DNA of 64,000 nt from Cryphonectria parasitica EP155 (Eukaryota; Ascomycota; Sordariomycetes; Diaporthales; Cryphonectriaceae), in NCBI RefSeq assembly GCF_011745365.1, contig NW_024468909.1, positions 6,138,001-6,202,000 on the forward strand, written 5' to 3'. The translations under genes and the position numbers were made by a program. Below the pieces are notes generated by a model. It did not search any database and was not told where the DNA came from. It was given only the letters and a program-made list of their open reading frames with translations. Positions 10,875 through 19,390 of the stretch are shown here, piece by piece (the stretch's first letter is position 1; each line of letters opens with the position of its first letter).

Positions 10875-12007
10875 CTAGAATAGCATAGGAGTAGGAATAG
10901 ACAGACTATCGTACGATAAAGCCTGAGCTAACCACTCAAGCAGTCTACTGACATACGATGACTTCCATCTTGGCCCATCGCCGAAACAGGTAGATTCCAG
11001 CCAAAACTTGTGGATGAAGGCCTCCAGTAGCTTTCTTGCTGTTACATCCGTGCCATCGTTTCGGACCGCGGCTTCAAGCCGCCTCAACTCCCGACTTTGC
11101 AATCTTTCTTCAACAACTCGTGCTACTTTGGTCACGTTCAACCACTCTTCTAAGTCCTGGCCCGCCATATTATACTCTTGCTCGACACGTTGCCGTAATA
11201 GAAGACCTGAATCCCTTATTGCTGCCAGGTTATCTGCCTTGCAGTAGCCGACGCGATAGAACTCAAGACGCGCCTCAGCGAGAGCAATAAGGTAATTATG
11301 ACTACAGAACGTAGAAACATGCCTTAGCATAGTTGCAAAGATAGGATGATGCTGAGCGACGGATGCAATTCTGCTGGGGTCCTGGCCGGCGAGTTGGTAG
11401 AGAAAGTTAAGACTTGTTTCGGTGCAGTACCAGTAGATCTGAGCCGCCAGAGAGTGCTGGTTGGGCCCTAGATAAGGCGCAATGTCTAGAGGCGGATCCA
11501 CTATACGCCCAAGGCTGGTAGGCCCCCCAAGAAGGCCGCAGTTTAGACGGAAAGTCATGCAGCTGGACTGTTGCGGTCCGAGATAGTGTAATGTGACGGG
11601 GTCAGCTTGCTCAGTCAACGGTGCCCGTTGCTGCTCCACTCCAGACGATATGGGAGCGGGTGGTGGCCCAGTGGAAAGACCAGCAGCCGCACTGGTGGGA
11701 TCCGAGGGCGCAATGCTGTCGTGACAGAGCTCGGAGGTGAGACCCGCCGCTGAGGCAGCTTTGTGTATCGCGGAGCGGAGAGCCTGCGAGTCGTCACTTT
11801 GAGAGACCTCCATCACGTCTTTAATGACTCCCTTGAGCCGTGCATTTTCTTCTCGAAGCTCACGGAGCGTCGCAGCTTGTCGAATACGGAATGCACGCTG
11901 GGAAAGCCTCGCACGTTCCCTCCGCCGCTATCCTTCTTCGTCAGCCCGCAGGTATTGTAGGTAATGAGGGATGTACATACTTGCAACTCAGCGGCCTCGT
12001 TATCCAT
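10875..12007 (-). CDS. bZIP transcription factor, fungal Yap-like type
   Basis: Two exons, 12007-11981 (27 nt) and 11927-10875, with a 53-bp intron (GTATGT, branch GCTGAC, acceptor TAG), 359 residues. Exon 1 encodes only nine residues (MDNEAAELQ). The basic region opens exon 2: RRRERARLSQRAFRIRQ at residues 10-26, with the QRAFR core typical of fungal Yap/AP-1-like factors, followed by a short zipper (LRELREENARL; L33, L40). Residues 55-115 look disordered; the rest is an alpha-helical C-terminal domain with PYLGPNQ and QHHPIF blocks, like those seen in many fungal bZIP proteins. A model starting at the first internal ATG (11816) would lose DNA binding altogether. Divergent, 400 bp from a short-chain dehydrogenase, so local regulation of that gene is possible but inferred. 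Confidence 0.88.
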
Positions 12008-12407
12008 CCGTGCTCGTCACTGATTGCTAAGAGCTGGTCCTTTGTATGAGAAGCGTTACGTAGAACAACGCGCTCGGCGCAATGTGTTGAAGAGCACCAA
12101 GACTGGGTCCGGCTCGGAGTTATGGTGTAGACGGGCAAAACTCACCTCCGATCACGTAACATGAGTAAGGTGAGTCAAGGTGGGTGTCACTCAACAACTG
12201 TGGAGCAATGAACGGTCATCAAAGCTGACGTCTAGTAATGTACTTACTCAGGTTGCTTGATAGAGGACGCAAGTCAGATGGAGGGTATTAGTATAAAAGG
12301 AAATGTATTTCAATTTGAAATTTCACCAGCAACATACATATTCCTATTTCCAAGACTTCACTGATTGAATTGACAAATATTGTTATTGTCTCACAAGTTC
12401 AACTACG
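12008..12407. promoter_or_regulatory. Divergent promoter region, bZIP gene and SDR gene
   Basis: 400 bp between the two starts. A TATA box for the plus-strand gene lies at 12292-12299; none is obvious for the bZIP gene. Confidence 0.55.
12292..12299 (+). promoter_or_regulatory. TATA box of the SDR gene
   Basis: TATAAAAG, 116 bp before the ATG at 12408, in an AT-rich setting. Confidence 0.65.
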
Positions 12408-13370
12408 ATGGCAGATGATATCTTGAAAACTCCCTATCAAACCTACCACCGTACATCATACGCCGCTATTGATCCCACCCAACCAGCACTATCTACCAAG
12501 TCAAAATCAGCAGTCGTTACTGGTGCGGGATCAGGCATTGGAGCGGGCATCGCCGTTTCGCTCGCCAAATCGGCCGTCTCGTACATCGCCCTCATCGGGC
12601 GCCGACAAAACGCTCTTGAAGAGACTAAGTCGGCCATCGAGGCCGTCTCCGCCAGCAGCCAAGTCTACATCTACACCGTGGACATCACCGATCTGACTGC
12701 AATAGATGAAGCGCTCAAGGCATTCGCCCGAGAGTGTGCGAGCGGCACACTTGACATTCTTATTGCCAATGCGGGTTCTCTAGGATGTTTAAGCTCAATA
12801 CGAAACGCAAGCCCGGCGGAGTGGTGGAACGGCTTCGAGACCAACGTCAAGGGAAACTTCAATCTCGTCCATGCGTTTTTGCCTCGGGCGAGCACTGCCT
12901 CCGCGATAGTTCATATATCGTCGGCTGTCATCCATGGTCCATACTTCCCGAATGAGTCAAGCTACTGCGCGTCCAAGGCCGGTGCAGCAAAGCTTTTCGA
13001 GTACGTGCATCACGAGCACCCAGAAATGTTTGTGCTCTGCTTGCAACCTGGCCTCGTGGCGGAGACGGGAGTGTCTGCTGGGTTCGAAAACATTGCGAAA
13101 GGTATGCAAGTCGAGATGGCTAGTTTGCCGTGGGATAATGGTAAGTCTGAACCGCTGGGTGAAGTTTACCCTCTTCACTTGCTGATTGAACCTTTTAATG
13201 TAGTTGCCTTGCCTGGTGACTTCGTCGTCTGGGCTGTGAGCCCAGAAGCGCACTTCCTGAATGGCCGTTTTGTGTGGGCAAATTGGGATGTCGACGAGCT
13301 TAAAGATGACAAGGACGCGATCTTGGCCGACCCTCACAAGTTCACAATGGGCCTAATTCAAGGGCTTTAG
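12408..13370 (+). CDS. Short-chain dehydrogenase/reductase
   Basis: NAD(P)-dependent oxidoreductase; substrate not inferable. Best read as two exons, 12408-13140 and 13204-13370, 299 residues. The 63-bp intron (GTAAGT, GCTGAT branch, TAG) is stop-free and a multiple of three, so the unspliced frame stays open and would give 320 residues. Splicing restores the family block in which an acidic/Asn residue is followed by VALPGDFVVWAVSPEA and then FVWANWDVDEL. Rossmann motif TGAGSGIG at residues 38-45, NAG at 121-123, catalytic Ser at 171/172, and YxxxK at Y186-K190 (SSYCASKAG). No signal peptide or membrane segment, so probably cytosolic. It has its own TATA box and faces a bZIP regulator gene. 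Confidence 0.88.
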   Translation: MADDILKTPYQTYHRTSYAAIDPTQPALSTKSKSAVVTGAGSGIGAGIAVSLAKSAVSYIALIGRRQNALEETKSAIEAVSASSQVYIYTVDITDLTAIDEALKAFARECASGTLDILIANAGSLGCLSSIRNASPAEWWNGFETNVKGNFNLVHAFLPRASTASAIVHISSAVIHGPYFPNESSYCASKAGAAKLFEYVHHEHPEMFVLCLQPGLVAETGVSAGFENIAKGMQVEMASLPWDNGKSEPLGEVYPLHLLIEPFNVVALPGDFVVWAVSPEAHFLNGRFVWANWDVDELKDDKDAILADPHKFTMGLIQGL

Positions 13371-15059
13371 TATATGTTCAGAAATGAAATGGTTGACTTG
13401 GGAAATGGACCCACGCTGGCATGGAATTAACACATAAAAGCCACTATCCCCTCAGATCAGTTCCTCAGATAAGATGAAATTAACACTCAAGGCTTCTACC
13501 TATTCCTCATTATAGCGTTGTGCAATATCCAGTCGCGTCAACCATCGGTATGAGCTGCGGTAAACTTGTGCCCTCATCGAAAGTGAAGCTGAGGATGAGG
13601 TAGAAGATCATGAGTTCAATTCATATAATTTTATGGTCCAATGGCATCAATCATGCCTCGAGCCAATGTTTCATCTGGCCAGCTGCTGCAGGGCTTGTTC
13701 GGGGGACCCGAGGGTCGAGCGCCGCTTGTGTTGCTCCGGAAGGTGTTTCTCTATCACATCTCATGAGTTGGGCCTTGACACTATCCTCATAAACGTTATA
13801 CACAAAGAAACTCCGGTGTCTGACTCGTACAAGGTATCACGTAGATTCGTTTCAGTCAGATACTCATGCTTCGACTTATTGGGTGCTAAGTATGTCTGTT
13901 TCCTTCTCAGATGGGACATTACGTCGGGCAATAATGAGCCATAACATTTCGAGAATCATAGTCTCACGTTCTTCATTTCTGATTCTGTCACGGGCATTGT
14001 TATGACTCTCATACCCCAGGGTGGAGCGTTCTCTAAGCACTTGGACAATAGAGACTAGCCGAAGCTGAGGAGTACAGCCAACAAGACCCTAACATATCGG
14101 CAGCAGACGACAACAAGAGCAATACTTGAGAGAGAAGGGGTGCGGGGTGCGGGGGTCTTGCTTTCATGGTCAGCACTGAATAACGTCTAGACCCAAGCGC
14201 TCTCGTAGATAACAAAGCTACTTCTCCCTGACTGGGTGGTGAGGCGTCACTCATCACAATGACTCGGCACATTGAACTGTTCATTAATTATCAGAATCCA
14301 GGTAAACAAAGAAGACGAGACCAACGAGCCTCCAAAGCTGGGGCAGCGATCCAGTTGTGGATCATCCTCAACATGCTGTGCAGTCTTCTCATTGTAACTG
14401 CCGACGTGCCGTCGTCTTGAAATTGGACTAGTGAGTGAGGTCAAGCAGTTCTAATGGCGGTTGCGTGTAGGTAGATTAATATAAAAACAAGAGAGGAGGG
14501 AGCGGTGGGTGTGGAATGAAACATGGGTTGTGGATGACCTCGGAGATTGCTGTTGATGCTTGTACGTATGGTTTTGTTTACCTTTCTGACATGTGCACTA
14601 CTGTACCAATAGCATGTATTCCCAGGCATATAACTGAGATCATAACATTGACTCTTACTGGAATGATTTTATTGTTTATCGAGCACAAACATGTTGGACG
14701 CACGTTCTGCGTGCCTGCTTGGGTAGGTTGAACCTTGAGGGAGTTGGAACCGAGACAGCGGCCCGCAGCCACTAAGTATGGTGTCATTCGCAGCATCCCC
14801 ACGGCCTGTCAGCACGGGACATTTCGCCCAGCCTGCTGGCGTGCATGGCAAGCTGAGTAGAGATCAACAAATGGATACAGAACCCGATTCTTGGGAAAGT
14901 CAATGACTTGCTTGACTTTTGCAAATCCGGAAAATGGCGAACTATAACGACGCCGAGTTTCCACCAGCAGGTCTTTGTTCTGAGTATCGAGGGGGGATCA
15001 ATGCGAGGAAAATTTATGACCCAAGGCTTTATGGCCAGTTTAGACTTAGGGCTGGTCGT
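13371..15059. other. Intergenic, 1.7 kb, nothing recognised
   Basis: AT-richer sequence with only short, unsupported frames. No inverted repeat or decayed transposon was apparent before the element that starts at 15065. Confidence 0.5.
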
Positions 15060-15064
15060 TACTA
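15060..15064. repeat. Left target-site duplication of the transposon (TACTA)
   Basis: TACTA abuts the left inverted repeat and is repeated at 18161-18165 right of the element. The minimal duplication for this superfamily is TA; the extra three bases may be chance or a 5-bp duplication. Confidence 0.65.
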
Positions 15065-15158
15065 CCCGTGGGCGCTAGCCCTCCTGGCCCCCTGCTTCGT
15101 CCCTCCGCAGTGGGTGCCAAAAACCCCTCACGGCCAAAAACCTCTCACATTTCGAAGG
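15065..15158 (+). repeat. Left terminal inverted repeat
   Basis: 94 bp, from CCCGTGGGCGCTAGCC to CACATTTCGAAGG. Contains two closely related sub-blocks, CCAAAAACCCCTCACGG and CCAAAAACCTCTCACAT, which could be paired transposase-binding sites. Confidence 0.93.
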
Positions 15159-15632
15159 AATCTTTTTTGTATGGGGCTGCCAGCCAAATTCGGTTCTTAG
15201 ACCAATGAATTTCAGTGCATTGAAATTGAAGTGAGGACTTCACGATTATTTCACGATAATCGCACATTTCAGACCAGCTATTTACTGATCCACACGATCG
15301 ATAGCTATAGGCTGAATAGCACGAACGGGCATAGAGTGAACGAGCTGAACAGAAGGCAAAGGCTGACTCTAGGCTAGAACGGATGTCTTCCGGACGGACT
15401 GTTCCTCCTGGTGGTGAAGGAGCCTTTCAGGCCCTGGCTGGACAGAAAGGCAAGAGCTTTTCGGAGGGCTTTCAGCTCTGCTGGCCCTTTGATGTACATT
15501 GCCTATTGAAATGGGTGCCCAGGTACTTCTGGGGCCTGGATTGAGGGAAGCCGAATGTAAGCCAGGCCCGGCCTGGCATTCAACGCACTCTTCACCCCTC
15601 TGAGATCAATCCCTTGCATTCGACGGAAACCC

Positions 15633-18018
15633 TTATAGAGGCAGAGGTGGCGATGAGGATATATCCTCATCGTCGCCCTCGTCGTCGATGCCCTCAGCGC
15701 TATACCAGTCCTCTTCATCCTGGCCACTCTGCCCTGACCCAGCATTGTGCAATGCTGTATACAGCTGGCTGTTCGCTTCTAGCAATCCCATATCAACATC
15801 TCGAAGGGGGCGGTCTAAGCTGAGCCCTAGACCTGATATTTCCACATCGCTAGAAACAGATATGAAGTCATCGTCGACCTCGTCCTCGACCTCGAAAGAC
15901 TGCGATGCCATATCAGGGAGAATCTGGCGTTCTGGTGTTCTGAACTCCTCCTCTTGAGTAGCTAGCTGGCTTTCAGAGCAATGAAGGCTCTCAGGGCAAT
16001 GGATTGCCAGCCAGTTCCTGAAAAGGATTGGCTGCCCCTTATATCGCTGGCCAGCTTCTTTCCACGCTGTATGCCATCTCTTTCTCAGTGCTGTTTTCCG
16101 CTGTGCTTCGTCTTTCCTGATCTTATTATCTGCACGCTTTCTGATGCGCTCAATCCGCTGTACCTTAGCTTGATGGCTTTTCCTATGCTCCTCAAGGTTT
16201 CGTTGCCGAATATCGCCGAGGGAAACGTCGTTTATCACTTGGCCGTCCGGCTTGATATGCCTCTTCTTCAATCGATCCTGGTATGCCATCAGCCTTGCTG
16301 ATTTGCCTCTCTCATCGGCAGCCAATTTACCCCTGAGAAGAATTGACTCTGAAGCTATCGTACTCAATGTGTTCAAGCCTTTGCGTGTGCCTGAGGATAA
16401 CAGTTCGGCATAATGGTTTAGCAGCCTAGCAGCAGCTCGCAAGCCCTGGGCATCTGTTTCTGCTGAAAGATTCGGAGGGAGGTCAGGGTATCTGGCACGC
16501 CTTGTCTTCTTCTTCTTGCTCGTAAGGTTGGTCAGGATTATATGGCGGTTGGCTGGCCAGAGGCCTGATCTCGCAAAGCCACTGAGGATATGGTTCGGTT
16601 TAAATGCTTGGTTGATCATAGGCTAAATAAGGCGGTTAGCAATGGAAAGAAAAACATAGCAAGATACATACTTGTAAGGCTTTCCGTACGAAATCGTCTC
16701 TTGTGAAGCTGAGATCGCCACATCTGACCCTTTCTGACAGAATCTGGCGATGCTTCGCCTTCAAGTGCTGAAAAACGCCCACATCCATTGGCTGAAGCAG
16801 ATGCGTTGAGTGAGGAGGCAAGAAGACCACGATGATATCGAAGCGATAGCAGTAATCCAGAATCTCGATGCCGTAATACCCTGAGAAGCCATCAATGATT
16901 AGACAGCGATAAATACGCTGGTGGCTAGCACGTTGACCAGAAGCCATTGCCACGGGGTCAGGTTCCTCGCGCCAGTCGAATTTTTGGGTGCTATCAACAC
17001 CAAACCACTCTTTCAGAGTATATCCTAGCCTTTTCAGGTCCGCGTGATGGGTGAAAGAGTGTTGATTGAAATGCTGGCACCAAGACAGCATGATCTGAGC
17101 GTTCGAGAAGCCTGAATCAGATCTGTTAAAGCGGATATCATCGTGAAGGGGGGTTTTGGCCCAGCCTGGATTCGGCCACTGCTTGAAGATGCAGTATGCT
17201 GGAATAGCATTGCCATCAGCGCTCCCACAGCCGATGAGGGTCATCGACTCTCGGTTGTTGAAGTTGTATACCTCAGGCTGTGCTTTCCGTTCTGTGGTAA
17301 CGACGAGGCATCGAATACGGCCAGATAGAACAGCAATGCGATTGCCACACTCGTCAGCATTCCATACAGCAGATGGCGTCAGCTTGTACTTCTCGATGGC
17401 ACTCTCGTACTTATCGAAAAAGCTGTTCAGATTGTGAATAGATGCCTCGAAGCCCTGGCGAGCGGCCTCAACAGGCTTGAGTGACTCGCTAATCTCTGGA
17501 TGCTTGCTCAGCCATCGTGGCAGAAAGTGAGGACCAGTAGGCGGCTTCCGGCGTAAAGAACGCATAGTGTTGGCAGCAGTAATAACCATCTCTTTCAGAG
17601 CAGGAAAGCTGCCCTTCTGAAGCCGTACCACATATCTGACAAGGGCCTCGTCCTCCCAAGGCTCGAGGTACTGAGGGCGTCCTCGAGGCTTTGTTGACAG
17701 GCCAGACGTGCCTGAACGGCGTAGTTCGTGAATGTGTCTGTTCAAGCCAGTCGCGGTATAAGGCGTTTGCCTAGCAAAAGCGCGTAAAGACGTCCTTGAG
17801 GGCTTGCGAGGTTTCGAGTCACCTCGAGGACCTCGACCTCGAGGCCCTCCTTCGTCCTGGCGAAGAGTGCTACGGCGCGCTTCCCACGCCTCGAGCTGGG
17901 CCACATACGCGGCGTGGGCAGCATCTTCTCGGGCCTGGAGAGCGAGAAACTGGCGAGCGGTATCTGGGCACGATTGAATCGCGCTGGCCTCGGCTTCAGA
18001 GCCAGGAAAAGAAGCCAT
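15633..18018 (-). CDS. Pogo/Fot-type DDE transposase
   Basis: Two exons, 18018-16672 and 16622-15633, with a 49-bp intron (GTATGT, branch CTAAC, TTTAG), 778 residues. N-terminal part (about 75-180) is a helix-turn-helix/CENP-B-type DNA-binding region (GRPQYLEPWEDEALVRYV). The catalytic triad is D222 (WNADECG), D376 (LIIDGFSG) and D412 (QPMDVGVF) with HSTHLLQP before it; 35 residues lie between the second and third Asp. The third acidic residue is Asp, as in pogo-type enzymes. Residues 450-778 (FARSGLWPANR, then a Lys/Arg-rich helical part, then an acidic tail DDEGDDEDISS) extend well beyond classical Fot1. All catalytic residues and both splice sites are present, so it may be functional; activity is inferred only. 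Confidence 0.92.
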
Positions 18019-18067
18019 ATCGACGAACGGCGAGGGTGGGTGTGAGGAAAGAAAGGAAGGAAAAAAG

Positions 18068-18160
18068 CCTTCGAAATGTGAGAGGTTTTTGGCCGTGAGG
18101 GGTTTTTGGCACCCACTGCGAGGGACGAAGCAGGGGGCCAGGAGGGCTAGCGCCCACGGG
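18068..18160 (-). repeat. Right terminal inverted repeat
   Basis: 93 bp, reverse complement of the left repeat with one base missing. It ends only 50 bp upstream of the transposase ATG at 18018, so it may contain or overlap the transposase promoter. Confidence 0.93.
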
Positions 18161-18165
18161 TACTA
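18161..18165. repeat. Right target-site duplication of the transposon (TACTA)
   Basis: Direct repeat of the 5 bp at 15060-15064. Confidence 0.65.
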
Positions 18166-19390
18166 CGTATGGTACTAGCCCCGGTAGAGACAAGTTCCCA
18201 GCCTCCGGCCTACCCGTGGATCCATCCATCCTACAGGCAGGACGAAGAACTCCTGAATTTGGGTGCTAGAGAGGGTGTGTGCGCGCTTTTCGCTCTCTAG
18301 TGACGATGATCTGAATTGCAGAAAGTACTATAGTATATCATCATTTCCAGTTCTGGCAGCTGAACCTGCTCCTCTCTCTCCTGCAATGCATCTCACGTTG
18401 GACAAGATTGAACCGCGCGTACAAAGGAGGCCGGTACCATATTATATAAGAAGGAAGGCCAAAAAATAAAACAAGAGTTGGAATTTGAAATGCGATACGA
18501 GAATGTTGCACTGCCGCGCTGATGATCTGGGACGATTGGTCAAAGAATCCCTAAGCGACACCGAAAAGGAATGGCGAGCCTTTTCCGGGGGTGGTGGGGT
18601 CAGTCAGCCTGGGCGCTGTGGGAGGGCGATCGCAGCAGATCAAGGTGATGAAAACAACCCCTGGCCCTGGCACTGTACTGCTATGTTAGGGGGCAGCAGT
18701 ACTGTATTGCACTGCGGTACGGTGGCAGAGTGACATCTTGAAGCGAGAACGAGACCAGCCGGGCCCAACCCCGATCTGGCGCTAGGATCCCTGGAGCAAA
18801 TCTTGTAGTGGAATCCTGATTGCCGCTGTGACTGGCTAGCCCACCCAGAAACTGGCGCTCCACCCACTCTGTCTTGACGTCTTGTTCCCGTCTTCTCAGT
18901 CCCTCCCCAGTGGTTCCTCAGCTTGTTCTGCTCGTCACTCTACGACGACACCATCTGTCTCACGTGTCAACGCCAAGGAACGTTCGACTAGAAGGACGCA
19001 GAGGCACGAGTCGTCGTCGTCGGATCCGGTCTTCGACGTCTATTACCGCAACTCGTACTACTGACGTTCGCTAGACTCCACGTTTCGAGCGGCAGAGTTC
19101 ATTCGCTTGCAATCCACTCCTGATTGTTATTCCTGCCCAGCCTCGTGCTTCATTCCTGAGGCTGTCTGCCGTCCCAACAAGCGCTCCGATCTCCCACCAA
19201 ACCCTCACCTCCTCTCCATCGATTTCTTACGCCCCCATTCGTGTCGCATCATCTATTTGATCGACGAAAATAAGGCACACTTGAACCATCGACACCCATC
19301 CGGCGAGGGCACTCCCTTTTTAAGCTCATCGACAAGCTTAAGACCTGATCACCCCGGGAGAGGTGGATCAGCCCACGAAACACATCCACG
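18166..19390. other. Intergenic and 5' leader of the FLC-like gene
   Basis: 1.2 kb. The last about 500 bp are C/T-rich with short frames and are likely the promoter and 5' untranslated region of the gene at 19391. No gene recognised. Confidence 0.5.

Larger units (their letters stand above)
15065..18160 (-). mobile_element. Intact DNA transposon, Tc1/mariner-pogo (Fot-like) type
   Basis: A 3,096-bp element bounded by near-perfect terminal inverted repeats of 94 bp (15065-15158) and 93 bp (18068-18160). By eye these differ by a single-base insertion (CCTCCGC left against CCTCGC right). The outer ends read CCCGTGGGCG. It is flanked by TA within a TACTA direct repeat and carries one transposase gene with an open frame and one intron. 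The near identity of the repeats and the unbroken gene point to a recent insertion, and show no obvious repeat-induced point mutation. It is larger than classical Fot1/Pot2 elements (about 1.9 kb), mainly because of a long C-terminal exon of the transposase. Confidence 0.9.

Noticed and set aside
15065..18160. Possibility that the terminal repeats are LTRs of a retroelement or those of a MULE
   Set aside because: The repeats are inverted, not direct; the protein is a DDD transposase with pogo-type motifs, not reverse transcriptase or a MULE transposase; no 8-11 bp target duplication is visible.
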